In this document: piece by piece, positions 6,973-15,747 of the stretch
Position numbering within the stretch: the first letter of the stretch is position 1
Layout: each line of letters starts with the position of its first letter
From: Desulfuromonadaceae bacterium
GTDB lineage: Bacteria; Desulfobacterota; Desulfuromonadia; Desulfuromonadales; JAHYIW01
NCBI GenBank assembly: GCA_019429445.1
Contig: JAHYIW010000024.1
Span: forward strand, 1-41,390
Direction of reading: 5' to 3'
DNA length: 41,390 nt
Notes under the pieces: model-generated
Databases searched by the model: none
The model's input: only the letters and a program-made list of their open reading frames with translations
Told to the model about the DNA's origin: nothing
Position numbers and translations under genes: made by a program

Positions 6973-7619
6973 GCTGTCAATCGCGTTCACCGTGGACCGC
7001 CATCCGCAAAAGCAAATCACTCAAGGAGATCGGCAAGGCGCTGTGGGAGACGAACCCGATCTCCAGGCAGATCCTCGGCATCTGTTCGGCGCTGGCCGTG
7101 ACCGTCCAGCTCAAGACCGCCATCGTCATGAGTCTGGCGCTGATCTTCGTCGTCTCGCTGTCCAATCTCTCTATCTCGTTGCTGCGACATCAACTGCCGC
7201 GCAACATCCGCATCATCGTCGAGATCACCATCATCGCCACGCTGGTCATCGTTGCCGACGAGCTCCTCAAAGCGTTCATGTATGGGGTCAGCAAGCAATT
7301 GTCGGTCTTTGTCGGCCTGATCGTCACCAACTGTATCGTCCTCGGACGGGCGGAAGGGTTCGCCCTGCAGAATCCGCCCTTCGCCTCCTTCATGGACGGC
7401 GTCGCCAACGGCATCGGTTACGGATCGCTGCTGATCGGGGTGGCTTTTTTTCGTGAGTTGCTCGGGTCGGGAACGCTCCTCGGCTACCCGGTCATGCCCG
7501 CTCTTTTCTACCAGTGGGGATATGTCGACAACAGCCTGATGCTGCTGGCACCGGGAGCGTTTATTCTGATCGGGCTGTTTGTCTGGCTGCAGAACAGCAT
7601 CATGATGAAACGGCGGTAA
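6969..7619 (+). CDS. nqrD: Na+-translocating NADH:quinone reductase subunit D
   Basis: A 216-aa membrane subunit of the NqrD/RnfE family with about six helices. The two family cysteines are seen at C39 (GICSALAV) and C122 ([10 protein letters not shown]). Together with the NqrE pair they ligate the intramembrane iron-sulfur centre. The polar N-terminus (residues 1-30) ends in the typical [19 protein letters not shown] stretch. It begins with a 4-bp overlap on nqrC and lies 3 bp before nqrE. Confidence 0.95.
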   Translation: MSCQSRSPWTAIRKSKSLKEIGKALWETNPISRQILGICSALAVTVQLKTAIVMSLALIFVVSLSNLSISLLRHQLPRNIRIIVEITIIATLVIVADELLKAFMYGVSKQLSVFVGLIVTNCIVLGRAEGFALQNPPFASFMDGVANGIGYGSLLIGVAFFRELLGSGTLLGYPVMPALFYQWGYVDNSLMLLAPGAFILIGLFVWLQNSIMMKRR

Positions 7620-7622
7620 CGG

Positions 7623-8231
7623 ATGGAAAATCTCCTCGGCATCGCGCTTAATTCGATCTTTGTCGGCAACATTCTGCTCGCCTATTTCCTCGGCATGTGT
7701 TCATTCCTGGCGATCTCCAACAACGTCAGGACCGCCACCGGCCTCGGCGTTGCGGTGGTCTTCGTCCTCACCGTTACCGCCCCGGTCAACTGGCTGATTT
7801 ATCACACGCTGCTGGCACCGGGGGCGCTGGCGTGGGCCGGGCTGGAGGGCGTCGACCTCAGCTACCTGAAGCTGATCCTCTTTATCACCACCATCGCCGC
7901 CATCGTCCAGGCGCTGGAGATGGTCATCGACCGCTTTTCGCCGGGGCTCTACACCAATCTCGGCGTCTTTCTGCCGTTGATCACCGTCAACTGCGCGATC
8001 CTCGGCGTGTCGCTCTTCATGGTCGAGCGTGCCTACACCTTTACCGAAACGCTTGTCTACAGTGTCGGTTCAGGGCTGGGGTGGGCGCTGGCAATTATTG
8101 CCATGGCGACGATCCGCCACAAGCTGCGCTATGCCGATGTCCCGGAAAGTTTACGCGGGTTTGCCATCAATATGATCATCACTGGCCTGATGTCGATCGG
8201 CTTCATGCTGTTCGCCGGAATTTCACTCTAG
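7623..8231 (+). CDS. nqrE: Na+-translocating NADH:quinone reductase subunit E
   Basis: A 202-aa membrane subunit paralogous to NqrD (NqrE/RnfA family) with six predicted helices in inverted topology. Cysteines C26 ([10 protein letters not shown]) and C124 ([12 protein letters not shown]) match those that bind the membrane-embedded cluster together with Nqr[24 protein letters not shown] is laid out as in the family. It starts 3 bp after nqrD and is followed 18 bp later by nqrF. Confidence 0.95.
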   Translation: MENLLGIALNSIFVGNILLAYFLGMCSFLAISNNVRTATGLGVAVVFVLTVTAPVNWLIYHTLLAPGALAWAGLEGVDLSYLKLILFITTIAAIVQALEMVIDRFSPGLYTNLGVFLPLITVNCAILGVSLFMVERAYTFTETLVYSVGSGLGWALAIIAMATIRHKLRYADVPESLRGFAINMIITGLMSIGFMLFAGISL

Positions 8232-8249
8232 TCGCCACGGGAGCACGCT

Positions 8250-9473
8250 GTGTTCGCAACCCTGACCATCGCCCTGGCCGTCGTGCTCGCTATCCTGCTC
8301 ACGCTGGTCGCCATACTGCTGCTGGTGGAGGCCAAGGTCGTCCCCAAGGGGGAACGGCGGGTCAACATCAACGACGACCCGGAGCACGAAATCACCGCCC
8401 CGGCGGGGAAAACGCTGCTGACCGCTCTGGTTCAGAACGAGATCTATCTCCCCTCGGCATGTGGCGGTAAAGGGAGCTGCGGCTACTGCAAGTGCCAGGT
8501 GCTGGCAGGGAGCGGCGAGCTGCTGCCGACCGAACTGCCGCATCTGACCCGCGCCGAACGGCTGGATCACGTGCGACTGGCGTGTCAGGTGAAGGTGCGT
8601 GAAGATCTGCGCATCCGCATCCCGGACGAGATTTTCAGCATCACCAAATACGCTGCCACCGTCGTTTCCAACGACAACGTCGCCTCCTTCATCAAGGAAC
8701 TGCGCATCAAGCTCGACCCCGGGGTGCATCTCGACTTCAAGACCGGCAGTTATGTGCAGATTGACATCCCGCCGTATCGCCGCTCGTTTCGGGATATCGA
8801 CGTGCCAAAGCGCTTCAGCCCGGTATGGGACCATTTCAATTTCTGGGAACTTGTGGCCGAAAATGACGAGGATCAGTACCGCAGCTACTCGATGGCCAAC
8901 ACCCCCGAAGAGGACGACCTGCGTTTCACCGTGCGCATCGCCACCCCGCCGCCAGGTGCCGAGCTGCCGCCGGGAATCGCCTCATCGTATCTCTTCATGC
9001 TCAAGTCGGGAGACAAGGTCACCTTCAGCGGCCCCTTCGGCGAGTTTTTCATCCAGGACACTGACCGCGAGATGTGCTTCATTGGCGGCGGCGCCGGCAT
9101 GGCCCCGCTACGTTCGCACATTTTTCACCAGCTGCTGACCGAAAACACCTCCCGCAAGATCACCTTCTGGTACGGGGCACGTTCAAAGATCGAAATGTTT
9201 TACGATGAAGAGTTCCGCGATCTGGAAAAGCGCTTCCCCAACTTCAGCTACCACGTCGCACTCTCCGACCCGCAGCCGGACGACCATTGGGGTGGTTCTA
9301 CCGGGTTTATTCATCAGGTGGCCTACGACGAATACCTCAAGGACCATCCCGATCCGACCGAGGTGGAATATTATCTGTGCGGCCCGCCGATGATGGCCAC
9401 GGCCGTTTTAAAAATGCTCGACAGCCTCGGTGTCGATCCGGTGATGATCCGCTTTGATGACTTCGGCGGTTGA
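8250..9473 (+). CDS. nqrF: Na+-translocating NADH:quinone reductase subunit F
   Basis: A 407-aa NADH-oxidising entry subunit, started with GTG. Domains in order: an N-terminal membrane helix (about 5-27); a 2Fe-2S ferredoxin domain with C71, C77, C80 and C112; an FAD domain with R211-SYS; and a ferredoxin-reductase NADH domain with GGGAG (279-283) and a C-terminal CGPPMM motif. It takes hydride from NADH and passes single electrons to the 2Fe-2S centre and then to the D/E cluster. It closes the operon; a terminator hairpin stands at 9587-9609. Confidence 0.95.
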   Translation: MFATLTIALAVVLAILLTLVAILLLVEAKVVPKGERRVNINDDPEHEITAPAGKTLLTALVQNEIYLPSACGGKGSCGYCKCQVLAGSGELLPTELPHLTRAERLDHVRLACQVKVREDLRIRIPDEIFSITKYAATVVSNDNVASFIKELRIKLDPGVHLDFKTGSYVQIDIPPYRRSFRDIDVPKRFSPVWDHFNFWELVAENDEDQYRSYSMANTPEEDDLRFTVRIATPPPGAELPPGIASSYLFMLKSGDKVTFSGPFGEFFIQDTDREMCFIGGGAGMAPLRSHIFHQLLTENTSRKITFWYGARSKIEMFYDEEFRDLEKRFPNFSYHVALSDPQPDDHWGGSTGFIHQVAYDEYLKDHPDPTEVEYYLCGPPMMATAVLKMLDSLGVDPVMIRFDDFGG

Positions 9474-9495
9474 GTGAAAATTGAAGAGAGTCCTT

Positions 9496-9588
9496 ATGCC
9501 TGAATTAAACGTGAACGACGTTGTTTACCAAAACCTGATCAAGGTCAGCACATTCAACTGGGCAACATCGGACGCTAAAAACAGCTAA
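9496..9588 (+). CDS. Possible 30-aa small protein after nqrF
   Basis: A frame begins MPELNVNDVVYQ and ends ATSDAKNS with a TAA that overlaps the first bases of the terminator stem. A purine-rich AGAGAG lies 5-10 nt before the ATG. It is 22 bp past nqrF in the same direction, so it would be co-transcribed. No family is recognised and it could be chance. Confidence 0.3.
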   Translation: MPELNVNDVVYQNLIKVSTFNWATSDAKNS

Positions 9589-9609
9589 ACCCGCATGGTT
9601 AGCGGGTTT
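9587..9609. terminator. Bidirectional hairpin terminator between nqr and tRNA-Leu
   Basis: An 8-bp perfect stem AAACCCGC/GCGGGTTT with a 7-nt loop. Leftward it is followed by a T-rich stretch (AGCTGTTTTTAG), which suits termination of the tRNA transcript. Rightward the T run is weaker. It sits between two converging units. Confidence 0.75.
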
Positions 9610-9643
9610 CCTGTACTTTCTTGAACGGTATTGAACTGTCTAG

Positions 9644-9730
9644 TGGTACCTGGGGCGGGAATCGAACCCGCACGACGTTTCCGTCAGGGGATTTTAAGTC
9701 CCCAGTGTCTACCAATTCCACCACCCAGGC
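9644..9730 (-). tRNA. tRNA-Leu (anticodon TAA)
   Basis: The minus strand folds as an 87-nt leucine tRNA with encoded CCA. The acceptor stem GCCTGGG/CCCAGGT is closed by a G-T pair, with discriminator A. The D-arm segment is TGGTGGAATTGGTAGACA. The anticodon loop CTTAAAA is in a GGGGA/TCCCC stem, and the long variable arm (TGACGGAAACGTC) is characteristic of class II tRNAs. The T-arm is GCGGGTTCGATTCCCGC. It reads UUA/UUG codons and lies downstream of mqnA on the same strand. Confidence 0.97.
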
Positions 9731-9784
9731 AAATGTGCTATTTTTTAGTTTATTCCCTCCACCCTGTCAATAAAATACGGCTTA

Positions 9785-10603
9785 TCAGCAGGCAAAACGT
9801 ATTTCCGGCACATCATCAAGCAATTGGTATTTTGCCGCCATCCGAAAATACAACTGCATCCCCTCCAAACAGGACGCAGGCAACCCGTACTCGATCAGGC
9901 GCCAGTACTCAACAAGTTGTTTTTCAGTCATGGCCGTTGCTTCGCCCGTCCGCCTGGCCAGGAGTGACAACTGCAAAAAGGCTTTCTCTTTGGCCTGCTG
10001 CAACTGTTTTCTCAATAAATCGAGCGCGACTGCGTTTTTTTCAGCAAATTCACGCCGGACAATCCATAAAGCAAAAACAAAGGGCAGGCCGGTTAAATCT
10101 TTCCACATCGCGCCCAGATCAAAGGCACGGCAATTTGTCGTATATGCACACCGCAGGGCACGATCCCCGATGAGAAGGGCAGGCCGTCCGGAGGCAACAA
10201 TCTGCTCAAGCGGCTCACTGGGGACATAGGTGCAAACATTAGCCCAGCCATAATATTCACGCAGGAGGATTCGCAACAAGTTGACAGATGATGCCGATTC
10301 GCCGGTAATCGCAATTTTCGTCAGCGGATCGAGCTGTTCAGGTGATTTTTCACTGAATAATAAAACGCTCCACACCGGACCATCAGCACTCACCGACAAA
10401 TCAGGCAGGAGAACATAATTGCGCCAGTTACGTGCATATTCGAACGACGACGAAGGGCTGGCATCGATCGCGCCGCAAGCGAGCAAGCGATTCAGTTCTG
10501 CGGGAACCCCTGGAATAATCTCTCCGCCGAAACCGGCCTCACGAATAAAGTGAAAAAACGGAACGCAGTTCGTGTAGATGATGCAACCAAGACGCAAGGT
10601 CAT
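9785..10603 (-). CDS. mqnA: Chorismate dehydratase, futalosine menaquinone pathway
   Basis: A 272-aa cytosolic enzyme of the MqnA family, which dehydrates chorismate to 3-enolpyruvylbenzoate, the first step of the futalosine route to menaquinone. The N-terminus RLGCIIYTNCVPFF and the stretch GVPAELNRLLACGAIDASPSSSFEYAR match the substrate-binding-protein-like fold. The later GLPFVFALWIVRREFAEKN segment is also typical. Other mqn genes are not in the window. It lies with chorismate-pathway genes (aroC, aroB, aroQ) on the same strand and near the quinone-reducing Nqr complex. Confidence 0.9.
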   Translation of the reverse strand: MTLRLGCIIYTNCVPFFHFIREAGFGGEIIPGVPAELNRLLACGAIDASPSSSFEYARNWRNYVLLPDLSVSADGPVWSVLLFSEKSPEQLDPLTKIAITGESASSVNLLRILLREYYGWANVCTYVPSEPLEQIVASGRPALLIGDRALRCAYTTNCRAFDLGAMWKDLTGLPFVFALWIVRREFAEKNAVALDLLRKQLQQAKEKAFLQLSLLARRTGEATAMTEKQLVEYWRLIEYGLPASCLEGMQLYFRMAAKYQLLDDVPEIRFAC

Positions 10604-10682
10604 CTTTGTTCAGAACTTTCGGGGGAATGCCATACGCTGTCGAACAGATGAAACAAATACAACCAGTGCCACAAGCCTCGAT

Positions 10683-11099
10683 TCAGGGGAAAACGATCTG
10701 CTTGATGTGTCGCGCATAAATCTGAAAAACACCAAAATCGCCCTTGCCATAAAAAATTGAGCGCCGCCGGATCTTCAGATCAATCGAGGTATCATCACGC
10801 AGCACACAGCGAACTTGCACATTATCCGCGTCAACATTGCCGAACTCGATTTTCTTCAAATCGCGCAACGGAACAGTTACCTGCCCCTGGCCCCGCATAC
10901 CAACCAGATAGAGATTACCGTCGATTGAAAAATTCTCAACGGCGGTAACGACCCCCTCACGATCAACGATTTGGGCAGAATAATTTTCTTTGACTTCGGG
11001 AATTGTTCCTTCAGGCACACCGCCCATACCACCCATGCCCAACAGCACCACAACCGAAAACAACAGGATCATCCGCGCTAATTGTGAATTCATAATCAT
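10683..11099 (-). CDS. Small exported protein of unknown function
   Basis: A 138-aa protein with an N-terminal signal or anchor sequence (LARMILLFSVVVLLGMGGMGG, in two halves around residues 8-27). The rest is rich in beta strands (VVTAVENFSIDGNLYLVGM, VTVPLRDLKKIEF) and ends HIKQIVFP. The repeated pattern ending in KKIEF and KQIVF suggests a small strand-rich fold. Its ATG overlaps the stop of the lipM-like gene upstream (ATGA), so the two are translationally coupled. The family is not recognised. Confidence 0.7.
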   Translation of the reverse strand: MIMNSQLARMILLFSVVVLLGMGGMGGVPEGTIPEVKENYSAQIVDREGVVTAVENFSIDGNLYLVGMRGQGQVTVPLRDLKKIEFGNVDADNVQVRCVLRDDTSIDLKIRRRSIFYGKGDFGVFQIYARHIKQIVFP

Positions 11100-11941
11100 T
11101 CCTTCTGTCTGGTAACTGCTTCCGCTTTGCCAACAAGAATCTTTGCGTAGCGTGTCGCTGAGAGCTGGCGCATCCTTTCCAGTTCAGCAGCGGTCGGGGC
11201 GCATTCAATCATGGGAAAATCGAAATGTCGCACAAATGCCGCAATCAGCGCCGTCTCGACCGCAGATACAGTTGTTGGGCAGGCAAGCCAGCGATTCAGC
11301 CAACCGATTTTACTCTTGAAGTGAACAGCAGCGGCATGGTGATCGCAATCATCCGGGTTAAGCGCGCAACTCAGTAAATAGGGATCAAGCATCAGCGGAA
11401 TCGACCCGTGTTGCAGAAAAGCCGAGCCGTTACGTTTTTGAGCGCTGCCGGTTATCTTGCACCCGTCATACACAAGTTCATAGCTGGAGGGGGTGATAAA
11501 GCAGGCACTGGAATATCTCAAGCTCGCGGTATGACGCTCACGCCCAGGAGACAGCGTCGCCTGCAACCCCAAATCATCAAGTGCATCGAGCAGTGCGTCG
11601 GCTATTCTTCGGTAACTGCCCAGAATATCGGCCGGAAACGAAGCACCTCGCTCCGGGGCAATGAGCGAGTAAGTGACTTCGTCGCCGTGCAAGACCGCGC
11701 GACCGCCGGTGCAGCGCCGCACAACATCAATCCCCAACCTGCGGCAGGCGGCAAGGTTAACCGTCCTGGACGGCTGCGCGTAGCCAATCGTCACCGCAGC
11801 AGGTGCCCATCGATAGAAGCGCAGCACCGGTTCAGAGATACCGGCAGACACCGACTCAAGCAACGCCTGATCGAGGGCCATGTTGTCACTGGCGGTCAGA
11901 TATCCGCTACGAATCAACCGCCAGGACCAGCGCGACATCAC
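11096..11941 (-). CDS. lipM: Lipoate/octanoate-protein transferase (LipM-like)
   Basis: A 281-aa member of the biotin/lipoate ligase-transferase fold. RRCTGGRAVLHGDEVTYSL (about 75-93) is the acyl-binding signature. The K162 region (CKITGSAQKRNGSAFLQHGS) holds the conserved lysine. C147 in SSACFITPSSYEL sits where LipM octanoyltransferases carry the acyl-cysteine, and the length (LipM about 280 aa, LplA with an extra domain longer) also favours LipM. It would move octanoate from acyl-carrier protein to the lipoyl domains of dehydrogenase complexes. It lies 12 bp after accC in a fatty-acid-related run, which fits. A lipoate ligase role cannot be excluded. Confidence 0.8.
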   Translation of the reverse strand: MMSRWSWRLIRSGYLTASDNMALDQALLESVSAGISEPVLRFYRWAPAAVTIGYAQPSRTVNLAACRRLGIDVVRRCTGGRAVLHGDEVTYSLIAPERGASFPADILGSYRRIADALLDALDDLGLQATLSPGRERHTASLRYSSACFITPSSYELVYDGCKITGSAQKRNGSAFLQHGSIPLMLDPYLLSCALNPDDCDHHAAAVHFKSKIGWLNRWLACPTTVSAVETALIAAFVRHFDFPMIECAPTAAELERMRQLSATRYAKILVGKAEAVTRQKE

Positions 11942-11953
11942 GACAAAAAAAGA

Positions 11954-13297
11954 CTAGAGGATGACATTTTCCAGAAAACTGGTATCAATGTCGCCATCGA
12001 TAAAATCTTTGTTCGCCATAATTTTACGATGAAACGGGATCGTCGTCTTGATCCCCTCGATAATATATTCATCAAGTGCCCGTGCCATGCGTTTGATCGC
12101 TTCCTCACGGGTTTCCGCATGAACAATCAGCTTGGCAATCATCGAATCGTAGTGTGGCAAAACGGTATATTGATCATAAACCGCGCTGTCGACACGGACG
12201 CCCATCCCGCCAGGGGTGTGATAACCGTTGATTTTACCCGGAAACGGAGTGAATTTGACCGGGTCTTCGGCGTTGACCCGGCATTCGATGGAGTGCCCCT
12301 GAATTTTTATGTCTTCCTGTTTGAAACGCAGCGGCAACCCGGCAGCAGAGCGAATCTGTTCTTTGATAATGTCGATCCCGGTAACCATCTCTGTCACCGG
12401 GTGCTCAACCTGAACCCGAGTATTCATTTCCATGAAATAAAAGTTCATGTCTTTGTCGAGCAAAAACTCGACCGTGCCGGCGCTGGCATAAGAAACAGAC
12501 CTGGCGGCAGCAACCGCCGCAGTCCCCATTCTCTCGCGCAGCTCAGGTGTCAGCACTGAACACGGAGCTTCTTCAATCAGCTTTTGGTGGCGGCGCTGAA
12601 TGGAACAATCCCGTTCCCCCAAATGAATGACATTACCATGTTTATCCCCCATGATCTGAATTTCAACGTGACGGGGACGTTCACAGTACTTTTCGATGTA
12701 GACATCAGCGTTACCGAATCCGGCCAGAGCCTCGGTGCGAGCGGCAGCAAACGCATTGGGCAGCGAAGCCGGAGAATGTACAATCTTCATACCGCGACCG
12801 CCACCACCCGCCGTTGCCTTGATAATAATCGGAAAACCAATTTCAGCAGCGACCTTCTGCGCTTCGTCAACACTGTTGACACCATCGGTCGTCCCTGGGA
12901 GGATCGGCACTCCGGCCTTGATGACGGTTTGTCGGGCAGTGATCTTGTCGCCCATCAAGCGCATGTTCCGCGGAGTTGGCCCGATAAAAGTGATCCCGCA
13001 TTTCTCACAGACGTCAGCAAACTCGGCATTTTCAGATAAAAAGCCATAACCGGGATGAATAGCGTCGGCGTCAGTCAATTCTGCGGCACTGATAATCGCC
13101 TTGATATTCAGATAACTGTCTGCGCTTTTAGCGGGTCCAATGCAAACGCTTTCGTCAGCGATCTTGACGTGCAGGGCCTCACTATCAACATCTGAGTGTA
13201 CCGCTACGGTTTTAATTCCGAGTTCTTTGCAAGCCCGAATGATTCGCAACGCGATTTCACCACGGTTGGCAATCAGAATTTTATGAAACATCGACAT
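11954..13297 (-). CDS. accC: Acetyl-CoA carboxylase, biotin carboxylase subunit
   Basis: A 447-aa ATP-grasp enzyme that carboxylates biotin on BCCP, the first half-reaction of acetyl-CoA carboxylase. The N-terminus [19 protein letters not shown], the ATP loop [11 protein letters not shown] and the active-site stretch [18 protein letters not shown] are all present. The length is normal. GGAG stands 5 nt before the ATG at 13297. It follows accB by 33 bp in the common accB-accC arrangement; accA and accD are not in the window. Confidence 0.97.
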   Translation of the reverse strand: MSMFHKILIANRGEIALRIIRACKELGIKTVAVHSDVDSEALHVKIADESVCIGPAKSADSYLNIKAIISAAELTDADAIHPGYGFLSENAEFADVCEKCGITFIGPTPRNMRLMGDKITARQTVIKAGVPILPGTTDGVNSVDEAQKVAAEIGFPIIIKATAGGGGRGMKIVHSPASLPNAFAAARTEALAGFGNADVYIEKYCERPRHVEIQIMGDKHGNVIHLGERDCSIQRRHQKLIEEAPCSVLTPELRERMGTAAVAAARSVSYASAGTVEFLLDKDMNFYFMEMNTRVQVEHPVTEMVTGIDIIKEQIRSAAGLPLRFKQEDIKIQGHSIECRVNAEDPVKFTPFPGKINGYHTPGGMGVRVDSAVYDQYTVLPHYDSMIAKLIVHAETREEAIKRMARALDEYIIEGIKTTIPFHRKIMANKDFIDGDIDTSFLENVIL

Positions 13298-13330
13298 TAG
13301 AACTCCTTCGATTGAGGCTGCAAACGAGAA

Positions 13331-13804
13331 TTAAATCCGCTCAACTTTGAACAACGCTTCACCGTACTCGACCGGAGCAGCATCTTCTTTCAGAATTTCA
13401 ACGATACGACATTTGAATTCCGCCTCAATTTCGTTGAACATCTTCATCGCCTCGACCAGGCAAACAGTGGCGCCCGCAGCAACGGTGGTACCGACTTCAA
13501 CATAGCAATCCGCATCGGGACCCGGCTTGCGATAAAAAGTGCCGACAATCGGGGAGGTAATCGTCTCATACTTGTCGTCGGCAGCGACAACCGGAGCCGC
13601 CGAGGTTGTCGCAACGGCAGTGGCGGCAGCCGGAGCAACCGGCAACGGAGCAGCGGCGAACTGCTGCGGCGCGGCCATGTGAATCACCTCAGGCTGCGAG
13701 CCACGTTTGATCAGAATCTTTTCTTCGCTGTTCTCGATTTCAAACTCCGTAATATCCGTATCAGTGACCAGCTTTATCAATGTTTTCAGATCTTTAATAT
13801 CCAC
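13331..13804 (-). CDS. accB: Biotin carboxyl carrier protein of acetyl-CoA carboxylase
   Basis: A 157-aa protein started with GTG (VDIKDLKTLIKLV) behind GAAAGGAG; the longer upstream frame is rejected because it has no family match and overlaps the peptidase gene. The N-terminal helical part (1-35) is followed by an Ala/Pro/Val-rich linker (about 45-75). The biotinyl domain carries K121 in the EAMKM motif. It carries carboxybiotin between AccC and the carboxyltransferase. The gene lies 56 bp after the peptidase gene; many bacteria have efp at this point, absent here. Confidence 0.95.
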   Translation of the reverse strand: MDIKDLKTLIKLVTDTDITEFEIENSEEKILIKRGSQPEVIHMAAPQQFAAAPLPVAPAAATAVATTSAAPVVAADDKYETITSPIVGTFYRKPGPDADCYVEVGTTVAAGATVCLVEAMKMFNEIEAEFKCRIVEILKEDAAPVEYGEALFKVERI

Positions 13805-13860
13805 GATGTTACTCCTTTCAGGATCAGTCGATGTATGCAAAAAAAGCGACTTGATAATAT

Positions 13861-14952
13861 TTACGCCACCCAACAACGAAATTTTTTGGGAATCCGGGTG
13901 AGCGTCCGACAACCGTCATCGGTCACCACAACCATGTCTTCAATTCTCACCCCGCCACACCCCGGAATGTAGATTCCAGGCTCAATCGTGAACACCATGC
14001 CGACTTCGGCCAAAGATTCACTGCGTGGCGATACCACCGGCGCTTCGTGAACCTTCAAACCAACCCCGTGCCCCAGACCATGACCGAAATAATCACTGTA
14101 ACCGGCAACGCCAATGTAATCGCGGGCAACCGCATCAATTTCACGCAGTGGCACTCCCGGAGCAACACATTGCAGCGCCCGGTCATGCGCTTCGAGGACC
14201 GTATCGTAAATCGTTCGCAAACGGGCAGATATATCACCAATGGCAACCGTCACCGTTTCATCGGAATGATACCCAGCGAAGCGACAGCCAAAGTCGATGG
14301 TCACCAGTTCACCGGCTGCCAGTCGTTTGGTTGACGCAACCCCGTGAGGGAGTGCGCCACGCTCTCCCGATGCAACGATAAATTCAAAGGCCCGAGCATC
14401 GGCACCCAGCCGTCTCTGCTCAATTTCGAGCTCCAGGGCAATGTCACGCTCAACTTGACCAGGGGTCAGCAACGGTTCAATGGCAGCGAAAGCCTGTGCT
14501 GAAATGGTTGTTGCAGATTCAATAGCAGCAATCTCAGCGGGGCTTTTCAAGGCACGCATTGCGTTGAGTTCCGCTGACATGCCGACCCAGGCAACGTCAA
14601 CTTGATTTTCAAGTTCTGCGAAGCTGGAACAGGTGATAGCGTTCGCCTCGTAGCCAACCCGCTGCGCCTGCACACGTTTGAGGCAATCAGCAATGCCGGA
14701 ATTTTTTTCGTTATAGCGGGTAATCCGCGTGGCGAGAACTTCTGCTGCAGCCTGAACGACGTACCGCGAATCGGTCAGAAATTCTACCCCTTCTGCAGAC
14801 ACCACCACAACGCCGTCGGTACCAGTAAAGCCACACAGGTAGCGCACTGAGTGGAGATCAAAAAAAACAACGGCATCCAGACCGTCAGTCAACAGTCGAG
14901 ACGCCCGCTGCTGGCGGTGCAGCAAATCTTCACGGCAATAATCTGACTTCAT
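13861..14952 (-). CDS. Xaa-Pro dipeptidase/aminopeptidase, M24B family
   Basis: A 363-aa cytosolic metallopeptidase with an N-terminal creatinase-like domain (about 10-130) and a C-terminal pita-bread domain. All five metal ligands are visible: D220 and D231 ([16 protein letters not shown]), H295 ([10 protein letters not shown]), E324 ([11 protein letters not shown]) and E338 (RIEDMVVV). It removes N-terminal residues before proline. Its ATG overlaps the aroQ stop by 4 bp. The pairing with aroQ upstream and acc genes downstream is a widespread gene order. PepP and PepQ roles cannot be told apart from sequence alone. Confidence 0.92.
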   Translation of the reverse strand: MKSDYCREDLLHRQQRASRLLTDGLDAVVFFDLHSVRYLCGFTGTDGVVVVSAEGVEFLTDSRYVVQAAAEVLATRITRYNEKNSGIADCLKRVQAQRVGYEANAITCSSFAELENQVDVAWVGMSAELNAMRALKSPAEIAAIESATTISAQAFAAIEPLLTPGQVERDIALELEIEQRRLGADARAFEFIVASGERGALPHGVASTKRLAAGELVTIDFGCRFAGYHSDETVTVAIGDISARLRTIYDTVLEAHDRALQCVAPGVPLREIDAVARDYIGVAGYSDYFGHGLGHGVGLKVHEAPVVSPRSESLAEVGMVFTIEPGIYIPGCGGVRIEDMVVVTDDGCRTLTRIPKKFRCWVA

Positions 14953-15383
14953 CGCAAACGGGAAAGCAACCCATCAAGAGCCAGTCGATACCCCATCGCG
15001 CCAAAACCACTGATCTGACCAACTGCCACCGGAGCAATAAACGACTTGCAGCGGAATGATTCGCGGGCATGGATGTTGCTCAGGTGAACCTCGACGGTAG
15101 GCATGCCGGTAGCGACGATTGCATCCCGCAAAGCAATGCTGGTATGAGTATAGGCACCAGGATTCATGATCAGCCCCGAGACACCTGAACTGGCAGCAGC
15201 GTGAATCAAATCGACCAGCATCCCTTCATGATTTGACTGATGAATCTCCACTTCCACGCTGCATGCGGCGGCATACGCCGTCAGCTCGGAGTCGATCTCG
15301 GCCAGGTTCCGTGATCCGTAGATGTCGGGCTCACGCGTTCCCAGTAAATTGAGGTTGGGGCCATGCAGGACAAGAATTTTCAT
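14949..15383 (-). CDS. aroQ: 3-dehydroquinate dehydratase, type II
   Basis: A 144-aa class II enzyme of the shikimate pathway, expected to form dodecamers. The start at [18 protein letters not shown] is chosen because the family begins there; a longer frame adds 13 unrelated residues. Active-site residues are Y22 (DIYG), N74 ([12 protein letters not shown]) and H100 ([12 protein letters not shown]). It sits 4 bp after the roadblock gene, with aroB and aroC further upstream, so three shikimate genes share one run. Confidence 0.95.
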   Translation of the reverse strand: MKILVLHGPNLNLLGTREPDIYGSRNLAEIDSELTAYAAACSVEVEIHQSNHEGMLVDLIHAAASSGVSGLIMNPGAYTHTSIALRDAIVATGMPTVEVHLSNIHARESFRCKSFIAPVAVGQISGFGAMGYRLALDGLLSRLR

Positions 15384-15387
15384 TGAT

Positions 15388-15747
15388 TCAGGCCAGTGCC
15401 GAGAGTAGCTGTGGCACTTCACGTGTCAGCAGATAGCGTGCCTTGCCATAATTACCGTCGCGCTCAAGAGTCATAACCACAAAGTATTCATCGCCCACGG
15501 TGCGGATAATCACATAATATTTCTTGGTGCGGATAGAAACTTCCTCGGTTTCACCGGAACGTAAAATCTCGGCAGTCTTGCGAACTTCTTTGAGGATATT
15601 GGCGTATTCAACCGCAACGAGTTGCAAATCGAACTCTTCTCGCGGCAAAAAGTACTGTTCGACAGCAATGCCGTCATACCCCATCAGGACAGCACCGAGG
15701 CCACCTTTTGTTTCATCAACAATGCGACAAAGGATTTCATCAAACAT
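15388..15747 (-). CDS. Roadblock/LC7-domain protein
   Basis: A 119-aa single-domain protein. [32 protein letters not shown] at the N-terminus and the later [32 protein letters not shown] stretch follow the Roadblock/MglB pattern. Such proteins act on small Ras-like GTPases such as MglA in polarity and pilus-driven motility, but no GTPase gene is in the window. The start at 15747 has GGAGGG 4-9 nt upstream; the longer frame is not supported. It overlaps the TPR gene by 8 bp and is nearly joined to aroQ (4-bp gap). Confidence 0.85.
   Translation of the reverse strand: MFDEILCRIVDETKGGLGAVLMGYDGIAVEQYFLPREEFDLQLVAVEYANILKEVRKTAEILRSGETEEVSIRTKKYYVIIRTVGDEYFVVMTLERDGNYGKARYLLTREVPQLLSALA

Noticed and set aside
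3688-9473. Rnf complex, suggested by the ferredoxin-type cysteines in subunit A
   Set aside because: The covalent-FMN subunit B and C motifs and the NADH/FAD/2Fe-2S subunit F in sixth place define Nqr, and there is no RnfB ferredoxin subunit.
11408-12559. 383-codon plus-strand frame across accC and the lipM-like gene
   Set aside because: It is antisense to two strongly matched genes and has no family signature.
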